From: Niallia taxi
GTDB lineage: Bacteria; Bacillota; Bacilli; Bacillales; Cytobacillaceae
Length of the DNA: 64,000 nucleotides
Assembly: GCF_004005475.1 (NCBI RefSeq)
Contig: NZ_RZTZ01000011.1
Span: 62,001-126,000 of the forward strand
Reading direction: 5' to 3'
Every line of letters starts with the position of its first letter. Positions within the stretch are counted from its first letter, which is position 1. Below are positions 16,350 through 25,685 of this stretch, piece after piece. The notes beneath the pieces were generated by a model. The model saw nothing but the letters and a program-made list of their open reading frames with translations. It had not been told where the DNA came from and ran no database searches. Made by a program: the position numbers and the translations under genes.

Positions 16350-17108
16350 ATGACAACAAGTATACAGCGAAAAAAATTCAATTGGATGCAAGCATTAATT
16401 CTGTTTATTTCCCTTGGCATATTCGTTTTTAGTCTATTAAAAATTGGCGATATTGTGTACGGCTATGCGAAAAACGACCAAATCATGAAGGACATTCAAG
16501 CAGTTTATCATGAAGAGGCTAATTCAAATAACCAAGCTTTAGCTACACCGCTCCAAAGTCTAACAGAGATAAATCAAGATATTGTTGGCTGGCTTACAAT
16601 TGCTGATACAAAAATTGATTATCCAATCCTTCAGACCACAAATAACGATTACTACTTAACACATAACTACAAAAACGAAGAGTCAAAGGAAGGCAGTATT
16701 TTTATGGACTATCGAAACAGTGCAGACACCAAAGAAAAACAAACCATTCTGTATGGCCATGAAATGAAAAATGGCTCTATGTTTGGAGAGCTAAAGAAGT
16801 TTTTAGACCTAGAATTCTTATCCCAGCATAAGCGTTTTTCCTATCAAACAAAGGCTGCCAGTTACGAGGTGGAAATATTTTCTGTGTATGCAACAACTAC
16901 AAGCTTTGATTATTTAAAGACAGAGTTCTCAAGTGAAGCTGACTACAAAGAATATTTACAAACTATTTCAGATAAATCTATTTATAACTCAAATGTGTCG
17001 ATAAGTGAACAAGACCAAATCATTACATTATCAACATGCAGTAACCTTTCTGATCCAAATGAAGGCAGACTTGTTGTGCATGGAAAACTAAAGAAAATTC
17101 CATCTTAA
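16350..17108 (+). CDS. Class B sortase
   Basis: A 252-residue membrane-anchored transpeptidase. An N-terminal membrane segment (MQALILFISLGIFVFSLL) is followed by the sortase barrel. Catalytic residues are His in ILYGHEMKNGS, Cys in ITLSTCSN and Arg in GRLVVHGKL. The QDIVGWLTIADTKIDYPILQ entry strand and long helix before the TLSTC loop are typical of SrtB. Class B enzymes cut NPxTG/N-type signals, matching NPHTG in the protein encoded just upstream. GTG 16344 lies inside the AGGCGGGG ribosome binding site, so ATG 16350 is the likelier start. Confidence 0.92.
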   Translation: MTTSIQRKKFNWMQALILFISLGIFVFSLLKIGDIVYGYAKNDQIMKDIQAVYHEEANSNNQALATPLQSLTEINQDIVGWLTIADTKIDYPILQTTNNDYYLTHNYKNEESKEGSIFMDYRNSADTKEKQTILYGHEMKNGSMFGELKKFLDLEFLSQHKRFSYQTKAASYEVEIFSVYATTTSFDYLKTEFSSEADYKEYLQTISDKSIYNSNVSISEQDQIITLSTCSNLSDPNEGRLVVHGKLKKIPS

Positions 17109-17186
17109 CGGATAATGAAATAAAGGGAATTCGTCTTTTGCACAGAATCATTAGATATAGCGAAATAACAAAAAATCTTTAACAGG

Positions 17187-18062
17187 GTGATAAAAATAGA
17201 AAAATTAATGATGCAAAAATGGATGGATTTGACCATAAACAAGAATTATGTTAATGGTCAAATAACGAATGATGGAACGTTAGTGTTGATAGAAACGGAA
17301 TTACAGGAACTCGAATATATACAGTGGCCTGCTCCTAAAAGAAATTGGACAATTAGAATAATAAAGGAGGATAGGGACGAAGCCATAGAATTAAAGAACG
17401 TACCGCTCCTGCCGTCAATGGTTGATTTTTTTTCCGATGGTACTATTTTAATTGTACAATCTCGATGTAATGGTGATGGAGAAAATCTTGGGCGAAATGC
17501 CAGACGGTATAATCCGAATGGACAATTAATCAGTGCATTTACACTTGGTGATGGTATTAATGACGTGCAGATTGATGAGACAGACACTATTTGGGTCAGT
17601 TATTTTGATGAAGGTGTATTTGGAGATTATACGTATGGTGAACCAATGGGCAGTGATGGTTTAGTTGCTTATTCCATCGAAGGACAAAAGCTTTGGGGCG
17701 CAGGTCATTATGAGATTGCTGAATGTTATGCACTAAATGTGGTACATTCAAAGGAAGTATATTTTTACTATTACGATGATTTTCATCTTGTCCAGCTTAA
17801 TGATCAACAAGAAGTAGCACGGTTTCTGGTAGAAGGTGATGATACCTTTCAACAATTTATCCTCGATCAACAAAGCTTAATTGTTCAAGTGGATAGCTAC
17901 ACAATGATGCGCTATAAAATAAGAAATCGTACGATTACTCCGGCTGATAATCTGTACCTTATTGATGAACACGGAAAGCGGATAAGTGGGCAGGTTTTCA
18001 TGCGGGGCAAGTATCTTTATGCTTTTGGCAAAAACGGATTATATAAAAAAACCTTTTCGTGA
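17187..18062 (+). CDS. Uncharacterised beta-propeller-like protein
   Basis: A 291-residue cytoplasmic protein without signal peptide or membrane segment. Repeating strand patterns (MVDFFSDGTILIVQSRC, INDVQIDETDTIWVSYFD, LVAYSIEGQKLWGAG, EVYFYYYDDFHLVQLND) suggest a WD40/NHL-like propeller. I do not recognise a characterised family. The start is uncertain: GTG 17187 lacks a clear ribosome binding site, and the first ATG is at 17208. A terminator follows. The distance from the sortase (78 bases) does not establish an operon. Confidence 0.65.
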   Translation: MIKIEKLMMQKWMDLTINKNYVNGQITNDGTLVLIETELQELEYIQWPAPKRNWTIRIIKEDRDEAIELKNVPLLPSMVDFFSDGTILIVQSRCNGDGENLGRNARRYNPNGQLISAFTLGDGINDVQIDETDTIWVSYFDEGVFGDYTYGEPMGSDGLVAYSIEGQKLWGAGHYEIAECYALNVVHSKEVYFYYYDDFHLVQLNDQQEVARFLVEGDDTFQQFILDQQSLIVQVDSYTMMRYKIRNRTITPADNLYLIDEHGKRISGQVFMRGKYLYAFGKNGLYKKTFS

Positions 18063-18088
18063 GAAATCACTTTCGGATATAAAAAAGC

Positions 18089-18120
18089 AGGACTCAACCA
18101 TTAGGCTGAGTCCTTTATTT
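18089..18120 (+). terminator. Intrinsic terminator
   Basis: AGGACTCA / TGAGTCCT stem with TTTATTTA after it, closing the propeller-like gene. Confidence 0.8.
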
Positions 18121-18149
18121 AGTTAGGTGATATTCATATTAATCTTGAG

Positions 18150-18360
18150 AGTGGTAGCTTCTAAAACCACAAGCTTCATAAAGCCTAAGGGCATGATGAT
18201 TTTTGGACACTACCTCAAGAAAAATAGATAGACCTTTCTAATTCATGTTGTTTACAATGCAGGATAAAGCCTTTCTTCCAATTCCGTTTCCTTGAAGTGC
18301 CGAAAAAGACATATTTTTAGTGAAATAATAGAAAACTTCTGCAACAAAATTTCATAAAAA
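18150..18360 (-). pseudogene. GNAT acetyltransferase remnant
   Basis: The minus strand encodes SALQGNGIGRKALSCIVNN, the acetyl-CoA loop of a GNAT enzyme (Q/R-x-x-G-x-G), then an in-frame TAG, then LSIFLEVVSKNHHALRLYEA-CGF, the motif B part (NxxALxLYExxGF). The frame upstream soon meets another stop (TGA), and the N-terminal half is missing. Both halves lie in the same frame, so the break is a nonsense mutation plus loss of the 5' part. Coordinates are approximate at both ends. Confidence 0.75.
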
Positions 18361-18403
18361 CAATCATTTTTGAGGTTTGTTAAAATGTCCATCCAATATC
18401 CTA

Positions 18404-18417
18404 TAAAAACGTTTACG
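18404..18417. promoter_or_regulatory. Possible cre (CcpA) site
   Basis: TAAAAACGTTTACG reads on the minus strand as CGTAAACGTTTTTA, matching the cre pattern at about 12 of 14 positions, including the AACGTT core. It lies upstream of a GH1 gene. Confidence 0.4.
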
Positions 18418-18464
18418 TAAATTTTTGCTCGTTTTATACTTACCTTATTATTAACATGAAGTGA

Positions 18465-19898
<1,434 letters not shown>

Positions 19899-19905
19899 TA
19901 GGAGA

Positions 19906-19944
19906 GGGTTGCATAAATGAACAATTTTATGCAACCCATTTTTA
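19906..19944. terminator. Bidirectional intrinsic terminator
   Basis: GGGTTGCATAAA / TTTATGCAACCC stem followed by ATTTTTAG, between the converging GH1 and RpiR genes. Confidence 0.85.
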
Positions 19945-20817
19945 GTTGTTTTCTAAAGTGGAACCATTTAGGTTTTGTGCCATTACAATCTTAGATATTC
20001 TTTTCGTATATTCTTTGTTTTTGTCATAATCCTTTTCAAATATACCAGCATATAAAAAGTCTAAAATCATCATAATCGATAGTCTCGAGGAAAATGTACC
20101 AATTTTTGAAGATAAGGTTTCTTTAGAAGCAATATGCAAAGTAATATCGCTAAGCTGTGATAATGTATTTGTTCCTAAACTAGTAATACTGATAATAGGA
20201 GTATGTGACTGTTTCAATATGTTGGCATATTTTAATACATTTTCGCTTTCCCCAGAATAAGAAATAATTAATGCACAATGGTTGAAAGAGGAACGAGCCG
20301 CATTAAAAAGCTGATCCTGAGAATTTAAAGGCAAATCAATACGTCTGCCGATCCGTCTTAGTTTATAGTTGAAATCAGCAGCTAAATGAATATTAATTCC
20401 TGCCCCATATATATCAATGACTTCAGAATCATATAATAATTGAACAGCCTTTTTGTACTCATTTAATTCCACTAATAAAAGTGTTTCGTTAATCGCCTCT
20501 AATTGTAACTTTGACATCTTTTGAATAATTGTATGTAAATCATCACCATGATTAAAAGGATAATTAGCATCAGAATCAAAGCTAGGAATCGTCGCTTGAC
20601 TGTCATGTGCAAATTGAATTTTAAAGTCATTATAACCTAAAAAGCCAAGTTTCTGACAAAACCTTACAATGGTAGAGGGGGAACTCTGTGTAAGGGAAGC
20701 TAAATCCTTTGCCGTGGATTTTAACAGTACATCAGGATTTTTAAAAATAAATTTGACAATGTCTTTCTCTGTTTCCGAGTAGTTAGTATATTGCTTTAAT
20801 TTTTTTATAACACTCAT
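19942..20817 (-). CDS. MurR/RpiR-family regulator with SIS domain (copy A)
   Basis: A 291-residue transcription factor. Residues 1-75 form the RpiR-type helix-turn-helix (STAKDLASLTQSSPSTIVRFCQKLG). From about 110 the SIS phosphosugar-binding domain follows (VIDIYGAGINIHLAADFNYKL, ALIISYSGESENVLKYA, PIISITSLGTNTLSQLSDI). The ligand is probably a phosphorylated sugar. It sits head-on to the GH1 gene and may control it, though convergent placement makes that only a suggestion. The ATG has AAGAGGAAAT upstream. Confidence 0.88.
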   Translation of the reverse strand: MSVIKKLKQYTNYSETEKDIVKFIFKNPDVLLKSTAKDLASLTQSSPSTIVRFCQKLGFLGYNDFKIQFAHDSQATIPSFDSDANYPFNHGDDLHTIIQKMSKLQLEAINETLLLVELNEYKKAVQLLYDSEVIDIYGAGINIHLAADFNYKLRRIGRRIDLPLNSQDQLFNAARSSFNHCALIISYSGESENVLKYANILKQSHTPIISITSLGTNTLSQLSDITLHIASKETLSSKIGTFSSRLSIMMILDFLYAGIFEKDYDKNKEYTKRISKIVMAQNLNGSTLENN

Positions 20818-20969
20818 GCCATTTCCTCTTTTTTTAGGCTAGTTTTTATATTTATTTTAGCATAGAGAGACAGTGTAAAAATAGAAAGCAAGTGAATAAG
20901 TCTATTTGTAGGATGCAAACCAGCATTTGGTGTAAAATATGGATAAAAAGCTGGATTGGAGTTATCTTC

Positions 20970-21521
20970 ATGGAAATAAAAACAGTGGCCAAATGGGACG
21001 AAGAGCTTTGGCAGGATGCTAATACCTTGTACAATGAAGCATTTGGAGAAAAAGGGGCAAAGCCAGTTAAAATCATCAAAAATATGCTGGCAAAAGGCAT
21101 AGCCGAGCTACATGTCGGCTACAGTGACAAAAAACCAGTAGTTATGGCACTCACTGGTAAGCTAACAAATGATAAGGTAATGCTCATTGACTATTTGGCC
21201 GTATCAGAAACAGAGCGAAATCAAGGTATTGGCAAACAATTTGTTGCAAAAATGAGACAAAAGGCAATTGCAGAAGGATACGAAATGTTAATTATCGAAG
21301 CAGAGTCAGAAATGACACCAGACAATAGAAGGCGTATGGCCTTTTGGCAAACATGCGGCTTTCAGCTCACTGCGTATATCCAAACATATATTTGGGTTCC
21401 AGAAACCTATCAGGCGATGTATCTTCCGTTAACAGATAAAGTGACGGAGAAACACGGGGAAGAGCTGTTCGTTTATATTAATACATTTCACCGTTTATCT
21501 TTTAGTGGGGTTAAGAAATAA
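20970..21521 (+). CDS. GNAT-family N-acetyltransferase
   Basis: About 183 residues. The acetyl-CoA motif is visible as DYLAVSETERNQGIGKQFVAKM (V-x-x-x-x-R-x-Q-G-x-G), with motif B RMAFWQTCGFQLT. The frame is open from 20892, but GGAG at 20957 and ATG at 20970 give the natural start (MEIKTVAKW). Substrate unknown. The C-terminal YIWVPETYQAMYLPL region resembles Bacillus GNAT proteins of unknown function. Monocistronic. Confidence 0.85.
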   Translation: MEIKTVAKWDEELWQDANTLYNEAFGEKGAKPVKIIKNMLAKGIAELHVGYSDKKPVVMALTGKLTNDKVMLIDYLAVSETERNQGIGKQFVAKMRQKAIAEGYEMLIIEAESEMTPDNRRRMAFWQTCGFQLTAYIQTYIWVPETYQAMYLPLTDKVTEKHGEELFVYINTFHRLSFSGVKK

Positions 21522-21641
21522 GACTGTTTGCGCAGGACAACTATGAAAAAATAGACAGACAGTTCTGAAATACGGATTTTCCAGCCTTAGAAAAAGACAT
21601 GCACGTAAGGTGCCGCTATAATGGAATACGGAGGTGTTATC

Positions 21642-21908
21642 ATGACAGAGAATTCTATTACCATTAGATTTGCGATACTACTTGGATTACTAGAGGGACG
21701 TGAGCCAATGCCAAAGGATGTTGGTATGGCTGTTTCCCCAGAAGAGTTTAATACAGAGGTGCAAAGAATGGAGCACGAAGGCATTATTGCGAATGTTAAA
21801 TACGCAAGAGGTGCTCATGATGAAGTGCTAGTCGTATTCCTTAAGGAAGCGGTAGTAACTCCACGCGGCAATGCATACATAGATGAATTAATGAAACGTT
21901 ATTCTTAA
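21642..21908 (+). CDS. YjcQ-like winged-helix protein
   Basis: An 88-residue protein. ITIRFAILLGLLEGREPMPKDVGMAVSPEEFNTEVQRMEHEGII has the layout of YjcQ proteins, small winged-helix proteins found on chromosomes and in phages. The C-terminal VTPRGNAYIDELMKRY fits the family's closing helix. A GGAGGTGTTATC ribosome binding site places the start at 21642. The function is unknown; DNA binding is inferred from the fold only. A terminator follows. Confidence 0.65.
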   Translation: MTENSITIRFAILLGLLEGREPMPKDVGMAVSPEEFNTEVQRMEHEGIIANVKYARGAHDEVLVVFLKEAVVTPRGNAYIDELMKRYS

Positions 21909-21940
21909 AAGACAATCGAATTTTTCGGTTGTCTTTTTTG
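21907..21940 (+). terminator. Intrinsic terminator of the YjcQ-like gene
   Basis: AAAAGACAATCGAA pairs with TCGGTTGTCTTTT (one wobble pair), ending in a T-run. Confidence 0.85.
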
Positions 21941-22018
21941 TTGGAAGAATTACCGAGAAATGCAAATTGAATGTGTGGTATTATATGGTAAATAGTGATT
22001 TTTAAGGGGGAAATTCAG

Positions 22019-22153
22019 TTGGGATTTTTTATTGCCATAATGGTGTTAATTATTATGATTAGCTGCTTATCAATCGAAGGCAACATGAAAAAGCAAGCAC
22101 AACGACAGAAAGAATTGATTGAATTATTACAGGAGATTAAAGAGAAATTATAA
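22019..22153 (+). CDS. 44-residue membrane miniprotein
   Basis: A TTG-started frame with AAGGGGG nine bases upstream encodes one membrane helix (GFFIAIMVLIIMISCLSI) and then a charged amphipathic helix (MKKQAQRQKELIELLQEIKEKL) that could form a coiled coil. The style resembles YrzO-type small proteins of Bacillus. The good ribosome binding site and sensible composition support a real gene. It lies 100 bases before the methylmalonyl-CoA epimerase gene. Function unknown. Confidence 0.7.
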   Translation: MGFFIAIMVLIIMISCLSIEGNMKKQAQRQKELIELLQEIKEKL

Positions 22154-22253
22154 GCCGTATTTGTAAATAGAAAATCATATACATAGAAATGGTATAATAA
22201 CAAGAAGCATTTATGCTTTAATTGGATAAGAACTACTTAATGGGGGATTTATT

Positions 22254-22667
22254 TTGAACTATGTTTTAGACCATGTCGGAATTGCCGTACGAAGTATTGA
22301 TGATACATTACCATTTTATCTTACTGTATTAAAAGGCACATTAGAGGACCGTTATACAAGTGATGCGCCAGGTGTTGAAGTGCATGTAGCTGTTGTGCGA
22401 ACGGAAGATAAAGTAATCGAGCTACTAGAACCTACAAACAAAAACTCGCCAATGGCCCGTTTTATTAAACAGCGAGGAAAAGGGGTACACCATCTTGCTT
22501 ATCGTGTTGATAATTTAGATGATGCAATATATGAAGCACGCAAAGAAGGAGTCCGTTTTCTCGATGATACACGAAGAGTAAACGCAAGAGGAAGACGGCT
22601 CATTTATTTAAACCCAGCTTCAACGAATGGTACATTGATTGAGTTTTGTGATTATGTAAAGAGCTAA
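22254..22667 (+). CDS. Methylmalonyl-CoA epimerase / VOC-family protein
   Basis: A 137-residue VOC-fold protein. LDHVGIAVRSIDDTLPFYLTVLKG provides the first metal His (residue 7), KGVHHLAYRVDNLDDAI the second, and NGTLIEFCDYVK the terminal Glu. Methylmalonyl-CoA epimerases interconvert the 2R and 2S forms for propionate metabolism. Mutase and carboxylase genes are not in this window, so the assignment rests on sequence style alone. TTG start with GGGGGA upstream. Confidence 0.8.
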   Translation: MNYVLDHVGIAVRSIDDTLPFYLTVLKGTLEDRYTSDAPGVEVHVAVVRTEDKVIELLEPTNKNSPMARFIKQRGKGVHHLAYRVDNLDDAIYEARKEGVRFLDDTRRVNARGRRLIYLNPASTNGTLIEFCDYVKS

Positions 22668-22686
22668 TACCATAAGGACAATAACA

Positions 22687-22731
22687 GTATGGAAAAGGAG
22701 CATGTTTTATATGCTCCTTTCTCCATACTCT
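22687..22731. terminator. Bidirectional intrinsic terminator
   Basis: AGTATGGA plus AAGGAGCAT pair with ATGCTCCTT plus TCCATACT in one long stem. It overlaps the region where the epimerase and the regulator gene converge. Confidence 0.85.
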
Positions 22732-22732
22732 T

Positions 22733-23275
22733 TTAAGTTTCTGGTATGATGGTTATTGCGACGGTTCTAAAAGGCTCACTGTCGTTATTTGTTTGCGAGC
22801 TGTTATGGTATTTAACTATTAGCTCGTTCAGTTCTTGCTGGAAATGGTGAAAGCTCTTTTCATCGAGCTTCATTTCAGCTAAAGAGAAGGTGGAAAGATC
22901 CTCTGTCCTTTCTTGGTCTTTTAATTTTGCTAAATAGCTTTCGTATTGATTTAAAAGCGTTATTTGGTAATACGAAAAATAATTCAGCTTCTCCTCCATT
23001 GTTGCGTTCTTCCAATCTTCACCCTTTAATTTCGCTTCCTCTGCATTTAATACATAATACTTTTCCACAACAGAACGAACTTTTTTTTCCTTTACAATCC
23101 GTATAATACCGGCATCCAGCATGACTTGAATATGTCGATACACAGTTGCTTGCGGTACATCTTTTATCATCTTTACCATTTCTAACGGTGTCAGCCCGTT
23201 TTCACCACTTCTTATTAGGGCTTGAGATATTTTTATTCGTACGGGATGGATTAATGCTTCCGCTTTATTTACCAT
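22733..23275 (-). CDS. ArsR-like helix-turn-helix regulator
   Basis: About 180 residues. The N-terminal winged helix (IHPVRIKISQALIRSGENGLTPLEMVKMIKDVPQATVYRHIQVMLDAGI) is ArsR/HTH_20-like. The rest is helical (EKLNYFSYYQITLLNQYESYLAKLKDQ) and may dimerise. There are no obvious metal-binding cysteines. ATG 23275 fits the GGAG ribosome binding site better than TTG 23287. It is divergent from the yxlEFG-like operon, and two TTATCA-type palindromes lie between them, so it probably controls that operon. Confidence 0.82.
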   Translation of the reverse strand: MVNKAEALIHPVRIKISQALIRSGENGLTPLEMVKMIKDVPQATVYRHIQVMLDAGIIRIVKEKKVRSVVEKYYVLNAEEAKLKGEDWKNATMEEKLNYFSYYQITLLNQYESYLAKLKDQERTEDLSTFSLAEMKLDEKSFHHFQQELNELIVKYHNSSQTNNDSEPFRTVAITIIPET

Positions 23276-23405
23276 AATTTGCTCCAATCTTAAAGTGGTA
23301 TATCTCTAAAACACAGTTATTATAGTCGATTTGGGGTAATGGGAGCACCAGATCTTAACTGTTCTTCTTCACATCGATCCACTTCTGCCAATTAATTTTA
23401 TATTT

Positions 23406-23419
23406 TGATAATGTTATCA
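23406..23419. promoter_or_regulatory. Operator-like palindrome 1
   Basis: TGATAA-TG-TTATCA, in the divergent region between the ArsR-like gene and the ABC operon. It shares half-sites with the second palindrome. Confidence 0.45.
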
Positions 23420-23486
23420 TTATATAGAATAATAATGAATTTAACAATAATAGGTAAAAAATGAGTGCTAAAAGGAAAAACTTATG

Positions 23487-23508
23487 TTATCGTTATCGAT
23501 AATGATAA
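23487..23508. promoter_or_regulatory. Operator-like palindrome 2
   Basis: TTATCGTTATC is followed directly by GATAATGATAA, an inverted repeat with one mismatch. It lies 20 bases before the start of the 77-aa gene. It resembles a Fur-type GATAAT motif, but its repetition with the first palindrome favours the divergent regulator. Confidence 0.5.
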
Positions 23509-23528
23509 TAAAAAGGAGGTAAAATTTA

Positions 23529-23762
23529 ATGAATTTACATTACGGATTTGATGATTTAAAGGACTTTGATATTGTAGCGATGTTGCCAATTATATTGCCG
23601 TTTTTTTTAATAGGCTTTATTTTAGTTCTCCTTGCATTAATTGATTTATTTAGAAATCGAACATATCGGCAGTATGTTTTGGTGTGGACGCTTATCATTG
23701 TGCTTGTTAATCCAATTGGCCCAATTTTGTATTTTATTATAGGAAGAAAGGGGAAAGAGTAA
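23529..23762 (+). CDS. Small PLDc_N-domain membrane protein (YxlE-like)
   Basis: A 77-residue protein with two membrane segments: MLPIILPFFLIGFILVLLALIDL and YVLVWTLIIVLVNPIGPILYFIIG. This is the phospholipase-D-nuclease N-terminal module, without catalytic domain, as in YxlE. In B. subtilis yxlE precedes the ABC genes yxlF and yxlG in the sigma-Y operon. The same order is seen here, but no sigma factor gene is present. Perfect AAAAGGAGGT ribosome binding site. Confidence 0.82.
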   Translation: MNLHYGFDDLKDFDIVAMLPIILPFFLIGFILVLLALIDLFRNRTYRQYVLVWTLIIVLVNPIGPILYFIIGRKGKE

Positions 23763-23764
23763 CG

Positions 23765-24664
23765 ATGAAATTAGAAATAAAGAATGTAACGAAAGCATAT
23801 AAGCAAAAAATTGCCGTTCATAACTTTTCTATGGAAGTTCAAACTGGTGAATGTCTTGGTTTAATTGGACCAAATGGAGCAGGGAAGTCAACGTTAATTA
23901 ACATGGTCGCAAATATTATTGAATCCGATACAGGACAAATTTTATTGGATGGAAAGAGAATATCATCCATGAGGAAAGAAATAGGCTATTTGCCACAATT
24001 CCCAAACTTTTATCACTGGATGACAGCAACGGAAACGCTTATGTTCATGGGACAGCTTTCGGGGTTGAAGAAAGATACGCTAGAGAGGGAAATTCCGCAA
24101 CTACTAACGAAAGTCGGCTTAAGTGAAGAGGGGAACACGCGAGTTAAAACCTTCTCAGGTGGGATGAAGCAAAGACTAGGAATTGCTCAAAGCTTATTAC
24201 ATAAACCGGCATTTATTGTAATGGATGAACCAGTCTCAGCATTAGACCCTATCGGCAGAAGAGAGGTCTTAAACATCATTCAAGAAATAAAAAAAGAAAC
24301 CACGATTCTTTTGTCTACTCATATTTTGCAGGATGCAGAAGAAATTTGTGAAAGATTTGTCATTATTAAAGAAGGACAAAAAATCGAGGATACTACAATC
24401 GTCGAATTATTAAATAGAAATAGCAATAATAAAATTAATTTTGAAATTACTGCAGCTAGTTTGCATTGGCTTAATATTATTAACGAGTTCTCCTATGTTA
24501 AGAACGTCGAGGTCTTTGGTAATAAAGTGAAAATAGAAGTGGAAGATATACAGTCGAATAAAGATATGTTATTAGCAAGTGCTCTAGAGCATCATGTAGA
24601 TATTATAAAATTTGCCATAGAAAACGATAGTTTAGAAGAAATATTTCTAAAGCTGGTGGTGTAA
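23765..24664 (+). CDS. ABC transporter ATP-binding protein (YxlF-like)
   Basis: A 299-residue ATPase of the DrrA/CcmA class. Walker A GPNGAGKST (about 38-46), Q-loop YLPQF, signature FSGGMKQRLGIAQ, Walker B FIVMDEP and the switch His in LLSTHIL are all present. Residues 220-299 are the extra domain typical of ABC-2 type exporters. It starts two bases after the preceding stop and ends two bases before the permease start, so the three genes form one unit. The cargo is unknown. Confidence 0.92.
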   Translation: MKLEIKNVTKAYKQKIAVHNFSMEVQTGECLGLIGPNGAGKSTLINMVANIIESDTGQILLDGKRISSMRKEIGYLPQFPNFYHWMTATETLMFMGQLSGLKKDTLEREIPQLLTKVGLSEEGNTRVKTFSGGMKQRLGIAQSLLHKPAFIVMDEPVSALDPIGRREVLNIIQEIKKETTILLSTHILQDAEEICERFVIIKEGQKIEDTTIVELLNRNSNNKINFEITAASLHWLNIINEFSYVKNVEVFGNKVKIEVEDIQSNKDMLLASALEHHVDIIKFAIENDSLEEIFLKLVV

Positions 24665-24666
24665 AA

Positions 24667-25455
24667 ATGACTAACTTTGCCGTGTTAACTAAAAAAGAAT
24701 TCGTGCAAATGCTGCGTGAATTAAAAATCGTTTGGTTCCCGCTTGTGTTTATCTTTTTAGGAATGAGCCAACCAATTTTGAACTATTATTTACCTGCTAT
24801 TATAAAATCTTTAGGAGGAAATCAAGGAATAATCATTGATCCTCATATGATAGCTCAAAAAGGTGGAGAGGTGTTAGCAGGTACGCTAGGCTCACAATTT
24901 GATCAATTAGGAGTTATTATTATCATCGTATCTTTAATGGGTGCAGTACAATCCGACAAAGCAAACGGCATGTTAGCATTTATCCTGACAAGACCAGTAA
25001 GTATTGTAGAATATCTTTCAGCTAAAGTGTTTTCTAATTATCTTTTTGTTGCAGCGAGTGTTGCAATAGGCTATCTTGTATCCTACTTATATGTGAACTT
25101 TTTATTTTCCAATGTGAATCCTGTTGATATGCTGTTAGCACTGCTTATCTATTTAGTATGGGTACTATTTATCGTTTTGTTCACGACAATGATAAGTACA
25201 TTATTTAATGGCCAAGGTATAATCGCGTTACTATCCATTGTATTTTTATTACTATGCAGAGTTATTGTTGGCCTAAGTCCTGCTATTGATTTGATTAATC
25301 CTGCTGCAATGAGCAAGCATGCGATGGAAGTGCTGACGATGAGCACAATCAGTTCTACTTTAGGTTGGAATCTTCTGCTAACACTGCTTTTAAGTGTATT
25401 AGTTATACTGGTGTCACATCAATGGATCGCAAAGAAGAAATATCACCACGTTTAA
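24667..25455 (+). CDS. ABC-2 type permease (YxlG-like)
   Basis: A 262-residue membrane protein with about six helices (IVWFPLVFIFLGMSQPIL first, LLLTLLLSVLVILVSHQW last). The layout MTNFAVLTKKEFVQMLRELK is that of ABC-2 permeases of the NosY/YxlG class. Together with the ATPase and the YxlE-like protein it would form an exporter or a membrane-stress complex. It ends the operon; a weak hairpin follows. Confidence 0.88.
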   Translation: MTNFAVLTKKEFVQMLRELKIVWFPLVFIFLGMSQPILNYYLPAIIKSLGGNQGIIIDPHMIAQKGGEVLAGTLGSQFDQLGVIIIIVSLMGAVQSDKANGMLAFILTRPVSIVEYLSAKVFSNYLFVAASVAIGYLVSYLYVNFLFSNVNPVDMLLALLIYLVWVLFIVLFTTMISTLFNGQGIIALLSIVFLLLCRVIVGLSPAIDLINPAAMSKHAMEVLTMSTISSTLGWNLLLTLLLSVLVILVSHQWIAKKKYHHV

Positions 25456-25497
25456 ACCTCTTTTAGATGTGTTTCACCGTGATGCTTTCCACAGAAA

Positions 25498-25529
25498 AGA
25501 GGGAACCAAATATAGAATTGGTACCCTCT
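25498..25529 (+). terminator. Weak hairpin after the ABC operon
   Basis: AGAGGG-A-ACCAA pairs with TTGGT-A-CCCTCT around one mismatch. No T-run follows, so termination is doubtful. Confidence 0.4.
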
Positions 25530-25636
25530 GTTACGTATTGATTTTTGTATTTGGACGGTTTATTACCTTCTATTATATAGATAACTAGGCTCGAATAAAA
25601 TGCTTATAAAAGTAAGTGGCGCTCGCTTTTTCCACA

Positions 25637-25683
25637 AAAAAAACACTTACCAAATTCAATGTGAACAAGGTAAGTGTTTTTTG
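25637..25683. terminator. Bidirectional intrinsic terminator
   Basis: AACACTTACC / GGTAAGTGTT stem with A- and T-tracts on both sides. It terminates the permease gene on the minus strand and may back up the ABC operon. Confidence 0.85.
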
Positions 25684-25685
25684 TA

